From Flavobacterium zhairuonense (lineage in GTDB: Bacteria > Bacteroidota > Bacteroidia > Flavobacteriales > Flavobacteriaceae): 64,000 nt of DNA. Shown here in pieces: positions 35,157 to 43,877 of this stretch. Position numbers and translations under genes: made by a program. The stretch covers positions 95,171 to 159,170 of the forward strand of contig NZ_SJSY01000064.1 in the NCBI RefSeq assembly GCF_004352915.1. Direction: 5' to 3'. The first letter of the stretch is position 1; the number at the start of each line of letters is the position of its first letter. The notes beneath the pieces were generated by a model. That model saw only the letters and a list, made by a program, of their open reading frames with translations, searched no databases and was not told where the DNA came from.

Positions 35157-36419
35157 ATGAAATTCTTTTCAAAGCTCCAAACCAAAGAACCAAAGTCGAT
35201 TTTAAATGCTGCCGTTATTGTAGCTGCTTTAGGTTATTTTGTTGACATTTATGATCTTTTATTATTCGGAATTGTCCGAACAGATAGCCTCAAGGATTTA
35301 GGAATTACTGGCGATGCCATCCGAAATCAAGGCGAGTATCTCATCAGTATGCAGATGTTCGGAATGTTGTTTGGAGGAATTCTGTGGGGAATTCTTGGAG
35401 ACAAAAAAGGAAGAATTTCAGTTTTGTTTGGCTCTATTCTGATTTATTCTGTTGCTAATATTGCTAACGGAATGGTAACCACAATTGATGGTTATGCTTT
35501 TTGGAGATTGATCGCAGGAATTGGACTTGCAGGAGAATTAGGCGCCGGAATCACACTTGTAGCAGAATCTTTGCCAAAGGAAAAACGTGGTTACGGAACT
35601 ATGATTGTAGCTTCGGTTGGAGTTTCTGGAGCAGTTGCCGCTTATATAATTTATGAAGTTTTCCAAGACTGGCGTTTGTGTTATTATGCAGGTGGCGTTT
35701 TAGGAATCTTATTATTGTTTTTGAGAATCAGCATTACAGAATCAGGAATTTTTAAAAGAGTTCAGGAAGAGAATGAAAAGAAAGGAGATTTTTTGTCCTT
35801 ATTTACAGATAGAAAGCGATTTTTTAAATACATAAACTGTATTTTGATCGGAATGCCTCTATGGTTTTTGGTTGGCGTATTGATTACATTTTCCCCTGAA
35901 TTTGCAAAAGCATTAAACATACAGCAAGCCGAAACGATTGAAGCCGGCAAAGCGATTGCATTTTGTTACGCAGGATTGGTTTTTGGAGATATCGCCAGCG
36001 GACTTTTGAGTCAGTGGCTGAAAAGCAGAAAAAAAGTAATGTATTGGTTTTTGGCTTTCAACCTATTAATGGTATTTGTTTATCTGAATGTTTCTGCTAT
36101 TTCAACAAATGTGTTTTACTTTCTTTGTCTTTTAATGGGAGTTTCTGTTGGGTATTGGGTACTTTTTGTAACCATTGCAGCAGAGCAATTTGGAACAAAT
36201 ATTAGGGCAACGGTTACTACAACGGCACCAAATTTTGTGAGAGGGTCGCTTCCCTTGATCATCTTGATTTACTCTTATTTCAGAGATTCGATTTTTGAAG
36301 GAGATATTATCAAATCGGGAATGGTCGTGGGATCTTTATTATCTATAATTTCATTGTTGGCTTTGTCACAATTAAAAGAAACTTTCTCTGTAGATTTAGA
36401 TTATTCTGAAAAAGCATAA
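35157..36419 (+). CDS. MFS transporter (metabolite:H+ symporter-like)
   Basis: A 420-residue twelve-helix major facilitator, distinct from the sugar porter before it. It shows the MFS loop-2 motif GGILWGILGDKKGRISVLFG, a Glu-rich helix 5 (RLIAGIGLAGELGAGITLVAES), and FGTNIRATVTTTAPNFVRG in the second half. This layout is that of organic-acid or sialate type symporters rather than hexose carriers. In Bacteroides an MFS protein (NanT) imports sialic acid next to an AGE epimerase, so an acidic or amino sugar is possible; direct evidence is lacking. It is the last gene of the contiguous PUL 1 run and ends in a terminator. Confidence 0.8.
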   Translation: MKFFSKLQTKEPKSILNAAVIVAALGYFVDIYDLLLFGIVRTDSLKDLGITGDAIRNQGEYLISMQMFGMLFGGILWGILGDKKGRISVLFGSILIYSVANIANGMVTTIDGYAFWRLIAGIGLAGELGAGITLVAESLPKEKRGYGTMIVASVGVSGAVAAYIIYEVFQDWRLCYYAGGVLGILLLFLRISITESGIFKRVQEENEKKGDFLSLFTDRKRFFKYINCILIGMPLWFLVGVLITFSPEFAKALNIQQAETIEAGKAIAFCYAGLVFGDIASGLLSQWLKSRKKVMYWFLAFNLLMVFVYLNVSAISTNVFYFLCLLMGVSVGYWVLFVTIAAEQFGTNIRATVTTTAPNFVRGSLPLIILIYSYFRDSIFEGDIIKSGMVVGSLLSIISLLALSQLKETFSVDLDYSEKA

Positions 36420-36579
36420 TAAAAAATCAATGTTAAATTATTTCATTTACCTAAGTTGAGTGCTTAATGGTTTGGTTATCAATTGCACCAGTCGAATTCA
36501 ATAAAATGGTTATTTTTTAGTAAATTTAATTTTACTTGTAGATTATTGATGAAGATTGTTTTTGTAAATAATTTAATAG

Positions 36580-36607
36580 AAAAGGAAGGTAGAAATGCCT
36601 TCCTTTT
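36580..36607 (+). terminator. terminator of PUL 1
   Basis: Ten-bp perfect arms AAAAGGAAGG (36580-36589) and CCTTCCTTTT (36598-36607), 8-nt loop, T run at the 3' end. It closes the operon that ends with the MFS gene. Confidence 0.75.
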
Positions 36608-36628
36608 TAAATATTAATTCAATTGAAT

Positions 36629-37801
36629 ATGAACCGAACTGCTAAAATAAATTTTATGAATAAATTCCTTTTTTTATTTTGTCTTCTATGTTTTCTTTCA
36701 GGTTGTAAATCAGCAAAAAATAGTCCTATTACTCAAATTTTAAAAAGTGATAACAGTGCTATTAAAAAAGTGGCAGAACAGCCGGAACATTATGAATTGC
36801 AGATTATTTATACTTCGATAAAAAGAAAAAGCGATGGAAAAGTTATTTTAAAAGATTACAAATACAACGTCGATGCTTCAAATTATTTTTACCCGGCAAG
36901 TACAGTAAAACTTCCGATTGCAGTGCTGGCTTTGGAAAAATTGAACAAGATGAAAGATGTTGATGTAAATACCGTTTTTACCGTTGATAATGATACAACC
37001 AAAGCATCTTTTTCAGACAATTTGCGTAAAATTTTTGCGGTGAGTTCAAATGAGGCAAGTAATGATTTTTATGAATTTATGGGACGCGATTATATTAATT
37101 CAAAACTCCATGAAAAAGGATTAAAAGAAGTTCAAGTAAATCATCGTTTATCAACTCCGAACTCAGGAGCTTCGCAGACAAAAAAAATAACGTTTTATAA
37201 AAAAGATGGTGAAAAAATAATCATTCCAAGTGTTAACGATAGCAAAATTATTCCGTTGAAATTAAATAAAACGTTAAAAGGGAAGGGCTATCTTGAAGAC
37301 GATAAACTGGTTAATTCTCCAATGGATTTTAGCAGAAAAAATTATCTTCCGTTAGAAACTTTGCACGGAGTTATGAAAAGAATTGTTTTCCCGAATAATT
37401 TTTCAAGCAAAGAACGTTTTGATTTGTCAAAAGAGAACAGAGAACTTCTTTTGTTTGATATGCAGAATTTGCCTAGAAATGCAGGTTTTAATCCAAAAGA
37501 ATATTACGACGGATACTGCAAGTTTTTAATGTTTGGCGATACAAAAGACCCAATTCCAAGTAACATAAAAATATATAATAAAGTTGGTGATGCTTACGGA
37601 ACATTAGTCGATTGCGCTTACATTGTAGATGAAGTTAATCATGTCGAATTTATTCTCAGTGCTACTTTATTGGTCAACGAAGACCAAATTTTCAATGATG
37701 GGATTTATGAATACGAAAAGATAGGATTGCCTTTTCTTGCACAACTTGGACGCGCTTTTTATGATTTGAATTTAAAGGAAGGTAAAAAAGATCAGTTGTA
37801 A
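36629..37801 (+). CDS. class A beta-lactamase-like serine hydrolase lipoprotein
   Basis: The ATG at 36629 gives 390 residues (an ATG at 36656 is an equally good start). The signal ends in LLCFLSGCKS, a lipobox. The penicillin-recognising fold is indicated by the SxxK nucleophile motif in FYPASTVKLPIAVLALEKL (near 90), the second motif VSSNEASNDFYEF (S-x-N type, near 138) and a KxG third motif in YNKVGDAYGTLVDCAY (near 317). The lower similarity to true beta-lactamases, the lack of an obvious omega-loop Glu and the lipoprotein anchor suggest a peptidase or esterase of D-amino acid or ester bonds. It stands alone behind the PUL 1 terminator and before the LacI gene. Confidence 0.72.
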   Translation: MNRTAKINFMNKFLFLFCLLCFLSGCKSAKNSPITQILKSDNSAIKKVAEQPEHYELQIIYTSIKRKSDGKVILKDYKYNVDASNYFYPASTVKLPIAVLALEKLNKMKDVDVNTVFTVDNDTTKASFSDNLRKIFAVSSNEASNDFYEFMGRDYINSKLHEKGLKEVQVNHRLSTPNSGASQTKKITFYKKDGEKIIIPSVNDSKIIPLKLNKTLKGKGYLEDDKLVNSPMDFSRKNYLPLETLHGVMKRIVFPNNFSSKERFDLSKENRELLLFDMQNLPRNAGFNPKEYYDGYCKFLMFGDTKDPIPSNIKIYNKVGDAYGTLVDCAYIVDEVNHVEFILSATLLVNEDQIFNDGIYEYEKIGLPFLAQLGRAFYDLNLKEGKKDQL

Positions 37802-37868
37802 TCAAATTTTAGATTTTTAAAAGTATAATTGGCTTTATTTGAAAACAATAGAGTCAATTCGTTTATAG

Positions 37869-37996
37869 TTTTATTATTAAAATATTTTAATAATAAAATA
37901 TTTAATGGTAAAATATTTTATATATTTGTTTTTGTAAAATAAATTTTGAAAATATCATTAACCATACTTTCACATAGTCTAGTACCAAAATATTTT
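37869..37996 (+). promoter_or_regulatory. LacI promoter region with three AAAATATTTT palindromes
   Basis: A 30-bp perfect palindrome centred on AAAATATTTT spans 37869-37898. The core recurs as TAAAATATTTTA at 37909-37920, directly before a TATATTTG -7 box (37921-37928), and again at 37987-37996 just ahead of the ATG at 38008. The arrangement of cores before, at and after the promoter is what an autorepressed LacI gene would show. Confidence 0.5.
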
Positions 37997-38007
37997 AACT
38001 TATTTTA

Positions 38008-39051
38008 ATGAAAAGCAAAACCGTTTCTATAAAGAATATTGCCGACGAATTGAAGATTTCAATAACGACGGTTTCTTTTGTATTGAACGGTAAAGCTGCA
38101 GAAAAGCATATTTCAAAAGAAGTGACGAAAAAAGTGCTCGATTATGCGAAACGAATAAATTATAGACCCAATTTAATTGCCCAGAGTCTTAGAACAGGAA
38201 AATCAAAAATCCTGGTTTTCATGGTTGAAGATATTTCAAATAGTTTTTTCTCGAAATTGGCAAGGATCTTTGAAGATATGATTTATGAAAAAGGCTATAA
38301 AGTTATATTTTGCAGTAACGAGAATAATGACGAGAGATCGAGAGAACTTATAGAATTGTTTCATTTCAGGCAAGTTGATGGATTTATAATTGTTCCATCC
38401 CCAGGAATAAAAGATACGATCGAAGGACTTATAAAAAATGATATTCCAGTTGTTTTAATGGATCGATTTTTTGATGATCTAGCTTGCAATTATGTTGGAA
38501 TTGATAACGAGCGCGCTTCAAACGATGCTGTAACGCATTTGATTGACAATCAGTTTAAGAATATTGGTTTTGTTACAACAACATCCAATCAGTCTCAGTT
38601 GAGAGATCGTTTGCAAGGATATGAAAAAGCTATTGCGGCGCACGGATTAAATCCTGCAATCTTGCGAATCCCAGAAGACAAATTGATGGATGGAAAAGAA
38701 TACATAAGCGATTTTTTCAATAAAAATACGGATCTAGATTCTGTTTTTTTCTCCACGAATTATCTTGCACAACACGGGTTAGAGACTTTTAAGGATAATG
38801 ATTATCATTTATTAAAAAAACTTGGAATAATTTCTTTCGATGATCACGATATGTTCCGTTTATGCCCAACTTCGATTACCTGCGTATCTCAACCTCTTTC
38901 TGAAATTTCTGCTAAACTTATAGAAAAGATGCTATTTCTGCTAGATAGCAAAGAGGAAAACAAATCATTTAAAAAAGACGTATTAAAAGCAGAGTTAATT
39001 ATACGTGAGTCATCATTAGCGAAAAAATGTATTGAAAATCAGATTGTATAG
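38008..39051 (+). CDS. LacI-family transcriptional regulator
   Basis: A 347-residue repressor. The N-terminal LacI HTH is complete (VSIKNIADELKISITTVSFVLNG, then the hinge-side YRPNLIAQSLRTGKS), followed by a periplasmic-binding-protein-like sensor domain (VFMVEDISNSFFSKLARIFE, DGFIIVPSP, PVVLMDRFFDD, FDDHDMFRLCPTSITCVSQP). It is likely an autorepressor given the palindromes in its promoter. It is convergent with the GH28/CBM9 pair only 33 bp away, and PUL 1 lies upstream, so either could be its regulon. The effector sugar is unknown. Confidence 0.9.
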   Translation: MKSKTVSIKNIADELKISITTVSFVLNGKAAEKHISKEVTKKVLDYAKRINYRPNLIAQSLRTGKSKILVFMVEDISNSFFSKLARIFEDMIYEKGYKVIFCSNENNDERSRELIELFHFRQVDGFIIVPSPGIKDTIEGLIKNDIPVVLMDRFFDDLACNYVGIDNERASNDAVTHLIDNQFKNIGFVTTTSNQSQLRDRLQGYEKAIAAHGLNPAILRIPEDKLMDGKEYISDFFNKNTDLDSVFFSTNYLAQHGLETFKDNDYHLLKKLGIISFDDHDMFRLCPTSITCVSQPLSEISAKLIEKMLFLLDSKEENKSFKKDVLKAELIIRESSLAKKCIENQIV

Positions 39052-39083
39052 AACAAAATGCTTTTGTTTATTTCTATCTTAAC

Positions 39084-40169
39084 TTAATAGACTGCGACAT
39101 CCCAAACATTCGCCATACGCGCTTTTCCTGAAGGTCCTTCGATATCGAGTATTACAATATATTTGCCGGCATTTTTATATTCATGAATAGGATTTTGTTC
39201 ATTTGAAGTGGTGCCATCTCCAAAATCCCAATGCCATTTAGTAATCTTGCCCGTACTTTCGTCTATAAATGATACCTGTCGTTTGTTCATATTTGTCACT
39301 TTAAATGACCATTTCGCATCAAATGCTTTCTGATATTTCTGGTCAAGTGGTTGTAAGGTAAAAATGGTTCCCAAACTTGAGTTGCCATACATTTTGTGAT
39401 TTTTAGATAGGTTCCAAAAGCCTTTTTTCTTTTCGTCGTTTACATCATCATAATCAATTACCGCCCAAGTAAGTCCAATTTTTTTATTATCATACAAATT
39501 AGATTCGACGGCTCTTTCCGGGCTTTCGCCAGCATAATCAAAAAGTGTAATCCAAAATTCTGCAATAAGTTTTCCGGGTTCGCCAGGCTTAAAGTTATAG
39601 GAATAGGCAATATTTGAATAAGGCATTTTTTTGATCCATGGCTGACTGCCCCATGCAAGCGCCCAATCTTTGCCAACAGCCGGCGTAAAGATGTGGTAAT
39701 TCTGTGCGTGTACACCGTGAAAATCAAAATAGCGTTGGCGCCAAGAAAGGTCTTGATTCAAATGTAGTTGATCAGTTAAAGGGCCACCAGAGAGATCGCC
39801 ATCTACTACAATTTCAAAAATATCATTGTGGAGATCGGGTAAAGAAAAATCCCAATAATCATCATAAGCTTCATATAAAAAGTATAATCGGTTTAGGCCT
39901 TTTACCCATGCTACTCTCACTTTTACATCTAAATTTGAAGGATCTGTCTTTGGATAATGTTTTGAATCATCCCACAATTGGTCTGTTCCTACAATATATT
40001 CTGCAGGAAAAGCATCCCAATCCTCTGTATTGCCATCAATTCTTGGAATCATATTGGCTGGAAACTGATATATTTTATAGCCTCTATCTTCTTGGGAATA
40101 TGACTTTGAACTTAAAAATAAGAAAGCACTAATTAGCAAGAGAAATTTGATTTTCAAAATGACTTTCAT
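39084..40169 (-). CDS. secreted CBM9-like plus PKD domain protein
   Basis: A 361-residue exported protein (signal near LLLISAFLFLSSKSYSQ). The N-terminal two thirds (about 30-270) resemble a family 9 carbohydrate-binding/sugar-lyase-associated beta-sandwich: PRIDGNTEDWDAFPAEYIVG, VRVAWVKGLNRLYFLYEAYDD, HNDIFEIVVDGD. The C-terminal 85 residues are a PKD domain with its signature WHWDFGDGTTSNEQNPIHEYKNAG-type core (seen as KWHWDFGDGTTSNEQNP and HEYKNAGKYIV). It has no catalytic motif, so a binding role in plant or algal polysaccharide use is likely. It lies 2 bp after the GH28 stop and is surely co-transcribed with it. Confidence 0.78.
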   Translation of the reverse strand: MKVILKIKFLLLISAFLFLSSKSYSQEDRGYKIYQFPANMIPRIDGNTEDWDAFPAEYIVGTDQLWDDSKHYPKTDPSNLDVKVRVAWVKGLNRLYFLYEAYDDYWDFSLPDLHNDIFEIVVDGDLSGGPLTDQLHLNQDLSWRQRYFDFHGVHAQNYHIFTPAVGKDWALAWGSQPWIKKMPYSNIAYSYNFKPGEPGKLIAEFWITLFDYAGESPERAVESNLYDNKKIGLTWAVIDYDDVNDEKKKGFWNLSKNHKMYGNSSLGTIFTLQPLDQKYQKAFDAKWSFKVTNMNKRQVSFIDESTGKITKWHWDFGDGTTSNEQNPIHEYKNAGKYIVILDIEGPSGKARMANVWDVAVY

Positions 40170-40171
40170 TT

Positions 40172-41737
40172 CTAAAATGTTTTCGTTGTTGTTTTTTGAA
40201 TTTCTAAATCTTTGAAAGGTTTGCTGTCTTTAATGGAAAATTCGCTAACATCTTTTAAGACAAGGATTCCTGATTTTCGATTTTCTGGCACATTTACATT
40301 ACGCATTTTTATATTTTCTATATCTGTTAGCATTATAGCGGGGCGCATTTCTTTCCCTAACAAATAAAGATTGATATTCATAAGTTCCATGTTTTTTGCA
40401 TGCCGAATAAAAAATCCATAAGCAGGCAATATTCCAAATTTTTGTGGTTCGGGATAGGCTTTTTCAAATTCAGGAACTTCTTGCTGTACATTGGTTTCCA
40501 AAGAATCAAGAGCTCGATACCAGATACTGATATTGCTAAGGCGAATGTCCTCAATTGGATGATTAGGGATTCCGCTTATAAGAGTCGCAAAACGGGAATC
40601 GGCATTATATACATTTATGTTGCTGATATTTATACGACGCAACACGCCAATGGGAGTGCCATCTGGCGCTCTCATTCGACCACCAAGACGAAGAAAAATA
40701 GGAGAGTTGACAATATCTCGCATGGTTATATTGGTAATAGTTACATCTTCTAATATGCCACCGTCAACGGTTTCGAGTGCAAGTCCGCGACAGTTTTCAA
40801 ATGTGCAATTGCTTATAGCAATATTTTTAAAACCACCGTTTGATTCTGTACCAAACTTGATTCTCCCAGTAGGGCCTTCTTTATCTGGAACTAAATGTCC
40901 TTCATTGCGTAAGTAAGTGCCATTGTAAAAAGTGCCACGATCAAAACCGCTTACGCTGCAATTTGTTATGGTGACATTTTCAGTAGGCCGGGAGTAGCCG
41001 AGGGCAAATGAACTCTTAAGACAAATTCCATCATCCCAAGGAGAATTTACGGTGCAGTTTGATATTCGAACATTTTTGCAACAGTCAATATCTATTCCGT
41101 CACGATTGGTGTCAATTTTTAGATTGTCGATCGTAAGATTGTCAACGCCAGTGGCAAGAATACCAAAATGACCGCCAAATAGTATAGTAAAATCTTTCAG
41201 TGTTACATTTCGGCAAAGTTTAAGTGCAATTGCCTTATTCCCGATTGGTGCCTTAAAAGGTCCACTTCGGGACAATCCTTTTCCGTGAATTATTCCTGGT
41301 CCAAGAATCGAAATATCTTCTAGATTTTCGCCCCAAATCAAACTATTGCGCCAATGACTATGTCCAAAATCCTGAAACTGATCATTTAAAGCTGGTTCTG
41401 GTGCATCATAACCAATCTCTCCATCAGGTGAAGCGCCAATAAGAGTGGCTCCTTGATCTAGATAAAGTGCAATATGGCTTTTCAAACGGATAGAGTAACT
41501 TAGATAAGTTCCTGCTGGGAAATATACTGTGCCACCGCCTGCTTTTGCGGCTGCTATTATTGTATTGTTTATAGCATCAGTATCAAGTGTAGTGCCATCG
41601 CCTTTGGCACCATAACTCTTAACATTGAAAGTTGTTTCTGGAAATGCCCAAATAGTGTTGATTGTGATAAAAAACAAACACAAGCTAAAAATGTATCTAT
41701 AGAATAATAGGGAAGAAGCAGTAAGAGGAGTTTTCAT
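40172..41737 (-). CDS. GH28 polygalacturonase-like enzyme
   Basis: A 521-residue exported right-handed beta-helix. Opening signature FNVKSYGAKGDGTTLDTDAINN and GGGTVYFPAGTYL are those of GH28/pectate-type helices. The catalytic strand region appears as IDTNRDGIDIDCCKNVRISNCTV followed by NSPWDDGICLKSS, preserving the Asp residues (DGID and the DD pair near 215). The usual Gly-His-Gly histidine is not obvious; the equivalent turn reads RIKFGTESNGG. Such variants are common in Bacteroidota GH28 acting on rhamnogalacturonan or modified pectin. The partner CBM9/PKD protein supports a pectin role, separate from the amino-sugar PUL 1. Confidence 0.82.
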   Translation of the reverse strand: MKTPLTASSLLFYRYIFSLCLFFITINTIWAFPETTFNVKSYGAKGDGTTLDTDAINNTIIAAAKAGGGTVYFPAGTYLSYSIRLKSHIALYLDQGATLIGASPDGEIGYDAPEPALNDQFQDFGHSHWRNSLIWGENLEDISILGPGIIHGKGLSRSGPFKAPIGNKAIALKLCRNVTLKDFTILFGGHFGILATGVDNLTIDNLKIDTNRDGIDIDCCKNVRISNCTVNSPWDDGICLKSSFALGYSRPTENVTITNCSVSGFDRGTFYNGTYLRNEGHLVPDKEGPTGRIKFGTESNGGFKNIAISNCTFENCRGLALETVDGGILEDVTITNITMRDIVNSPIFLRLGGRMRAPDGTPIGVLRRINISNINVYNADSRFATLISGIPNHPIEDIRLSNISIWYRALDSLETNVQQEVPEFEKAYPEPQKFGILPAYGFFIRHAKNMELMNINLYLLGKEMRPAIMLTDIENIKMRNVNVPENRKSGILVLKDVSEFSIKDSKPFKDLEIQKTTTKTF

Positions 41738-41762
41738 ATAGCTGAGACAAATTATAGACTAA

Positions 41763-41795
41763 TTGTTTCTAAAGTAGTAGTTTGTTTAGAAACAA
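41763..41795. promoter_or_regulatory. inverted repeat upstream of GH28 gene
   Basis: Perfect 11-bp arms TTGTTTCTAAA (41763-41773) and TTTAGAAACAA (41785-41795) with an 11-nt spacer lie 26-58 bp upstream of the GH28 start codon, where an operator would be expected. No T run follows, so it is less likely to be a terminator. Confidence 0.4.
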
Positions 41796-41851
41796 ATATC
41801 CTGTACCATCCTGCTTTCTAAATCATGTGGTTGCTGTTTTTGTATGTTTAT

Positions 41852-41881
41852 AAAAAAAAGCGATTGAAAAATTCAACCGCT
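41852..41881 (-). terminator. terminator of the phosphatase fusion gene
   Basis: Arms AGCGATTGAA (41859-41868) and TTCAACCGCT (41872-41881) pair with one G-U on the minus strand. The poly-A at 41852-41858 is the U run downstream of the minus-strand gene that stops at 41908. Confidence 0.75.
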
Positions 41882-41907
41882 CTTTAATTTTAAATGCTTC
41901 TTAAAGA

Positions 41908-43725
41908 TTATTTTCCAGAAATCAATTCCATGATTTTATCATAAATAGCAGTATTTTGATAAACACCTTTAAAATTATCAGCTCCAGGCCCATAAGCAAA
42001 AACAGGAACCGGAACTGCTGTGTGATCATTTGTGCTAAAACTTCCATGAACATAACCTTTTTCAATACTTCCGTCGATTAACGATAATCCGCCCGTTTCA
42101 TGATCTGCTGTTACGATTATTAAGGTTTCTGGATTTTTGTCTGCAAATTCCATTGCTTGTCCTACTACTTTATCAAAATCCAACATTTCTCGTACAACAT
42201 ATTCTACATTATTCTGATGCCCGCCATAATCAATTTGCGCACCTTCGGCCATGATAAAAAACGGATTTTTGGTTTTTGAGAAAGTGGCAGTTGCTTTCGC
42301 TAAAGATTTAGTTAGAAAATTTCCTCTTCCGTTTTTGATTGAAACCACAGCTTGATCTTCTAAAACTACAAATTGGCTGTTTTTTATTGTATCTAAACTT
42401 GCAAACTTATCCGAAAAAGTATATCCTTTTTCAGTCAAAATTTTAGATAAATCTTTGCCGTCTTTTCGGGATTTAAATTCATTTTGTCCTCCTCCAATTA
42501 AAATATCCGAAGGATTTGCTAAAAAATCATTTGCTATAGGTTCGCTGTAACTTCTTTCTGGTTGATGCGCATAAAACGCTGCGGGTGTTGCATCTGTAAT
42601 GTTTCCTGCAGAGATAATGGCAGTTTTATAGTTTTTCTTGGATAATTGTTGTGTAATTAATTCAAGCGGTTTTCCTAGTTCATCGACACTGATAAATCTA
42701 TTGTTGGTTTTGTGTCCCGTTGCCATTGCTGTTGCGCCCGCAGCAGAATCGGTAATATAGCTGTCTGATGCTTTTGTGATAGAAAATCCTTGAGTTGGAA
42801 TGTTAAAAAGGTTTAACTGTCCTTTGTTTGCCGTATAACCAGCATAAATCTGAGTTAGTCCCATTCCGTCGCCAATAAGCAAAATAACATTTTTAGGGCG
42901 TTTATTTTTGAATGCATTTTTTGGGACATAAGCTTGGTGAAAATCTGTATTCTGGTAAAACGTAGTTTTAATGCTGTTAATGAATTGAGTCAATTCAGCG
43001 ACTTTATCAGTTCCAATAAAATCGACTTTTAAATTCATTAAAGTCATGTAAGTATTCACATTGTCTTGTGTTGCCCAAAATCGCACTTTTTTGTTTTGAC
43101 TGTGGACTTTCTTTATGATTGCCTGAATTTTTTCAGAATCAGCCTGGGTCAATACTCCTTTTCCGTTCCAAATGGTAATTTCTTTTAAATCTTCACTAAT
43201 CATTTCCACACGAGCTAGTTGATCTGGCGTGTATTCTTCGTTTATTCTTCCATCAAAATAAATGAAATCAGGAAAATCTTTCCAAAGAGAAGGCAGCGGT
43301 CTATTTCCTGAAATGACCACTTTTATATTTTTATTCGAAATGATGTCGGGAAAAGTTTTTAACTGTTGCACAATTGTTTTCAAGGTAGCATCAGCATCAG
43401 ACTTAATATCGATCATTAAAATTAAAGGCTTGTTGCTTGGATAGGCTTTTCCTTCTAATGTTTTTAATTTAGAAGAAAGTGGTTCAAGATATAAACTTTT
43501 AAGCGTGTTGTAATTTTTGATCTCTTTTGAAGTATGAGCAACAAATAACTCATTATTTACAAAAAAAACATCGGCTTCGATAACGCCGGTTTCATTAGAA
43601 TAAGCGCCATAAAAAGGCAGTTTGCTTTCATAATCGTTATGAGAATGAATATTGGAAGAACTGTATTCCTGCGCTTGCGCAAAAAAGAAAAACTGAAGGC
43701 AAAAAAGGGTGATTATTTTTTTCAT
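41908..43725 (-). CDS. phosphodiesterase-like / alkaline phosphatase fusion
   Basis: The start at 43725 gives a proper signal peptide (MKKIITLFCLQFFFFAQAQ); the longer frame to 43827 runs into a repeat and is rejected. The 605-residue product has two enzymatic domains. Residues 22-245 resemble the PI-PLC/glycerophosphodiester phosphodiesterase superfamily: NIHSHNDYESKLPFYGAYSN, GVIEADVFFVNNELFVAH, LILMIDIKSDA. From about 255 it is an alkaline phosphatase: NVILLIGDGMGLTQI, the nucleophile Ser in ITDSAAGATAMATGHK, GGGQNEF, and the metal-ligand motif IIVTADHETGGL. Together they could free inorganic phosphate from phosphodiesters in the periplasm. It follows SusD of PUL 2 after a 334-bp repeat-filled gap. 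Confidence 0.85.
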   Translation of the reverse strand: MKKIITLFCLQFFFFAQAQEYSSSNIHSHNDYESKLPFYGAYSNETGVIEADVFFVNNELFVAHTSKEIKNYNTLKSLYLEPLSSKLKTLEGKAYPSNKPLILMIDIKSDADATLKTIVQQLKTFPDIISNKNIKVVISGNRPLPSLWKDFPDFIYFDGRINEEYTPDQLARVEMISEDLKEITIWNGKGVLTQADSEKIQAIIKKVHSQNKKVRFWATQDNVNTYMTLMNLKVDFIGTDKVAELTQFINSIKTTFYQNTDFHQAYVPKNAFKNKRPKNVILLIGDGMGLTQIYAGYTANKGQLNLFNIPTQGFSITKASDSYITDSAAGATAMATGHKTNNRFISVDELGKPLELITQQLSKKNYKTAIISAGNITDATPAAFYAHQPERSYSEPIANDFLANPSDILIGGGQNEFKSRKDGKDLSKILTEKGYTFSDKFASLDTIKNSQFVVLEDQAVVSIKNGRGNFLTKSLAKATATFSKTKNPFFIMAEGAQIDYGGHQNNVEYVVREMLDFDKVVGQAMEFADKNPETLIIVTADHETGGLSLIDGSIEKGYVHGSFSTNDHTAVPVPVFAYGPGADNFKGVYQNTAIYDKIMELISGK

Positions 43726-43794
43726 CGAAAATTGATTTGATTCTTTTAAAGCTGTAGGTAGCTTTATTAGAAATTGGTTTATGTTATTTATTTT

Positions 43795-43858
43795 TAACAC
43801 ACAGAAACATAGCTTTTCTTTATTCATAAAGGGGTTTCACCTTTTTAAATGCACATAG
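43795..43858. repeat. degenerate piece of the nested palindromic element
   Basis: The stretch aacacacagaaacatag, followed by tttcac, ctttttaaa and gcacatagt, matches the outer end and internal blocks of the elements at 32207 and 34962, but is truncated and has no matching right end. It overlaps the false N-terminal extension of the phosphatase frame. Confidence 0.6.
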
Positions 43859-43877
43859 TGAAAAATATTAAGTTTTA

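Noticed and set aside
16254..36419. Sialic acid catabolic locus
   Set aside because: AGE epimerase, an SGNH esterase and an MFS transporter recall nan loci, but no sialidase or neuraminate lyase is present.
43726..43827. N-terminal extension of the phosphatase fusion
   Set aside because: The extension lacks signal-peptide character and lies in a degenerate palindromic repeat; the ATG at 43725 begins a good signal peptide.
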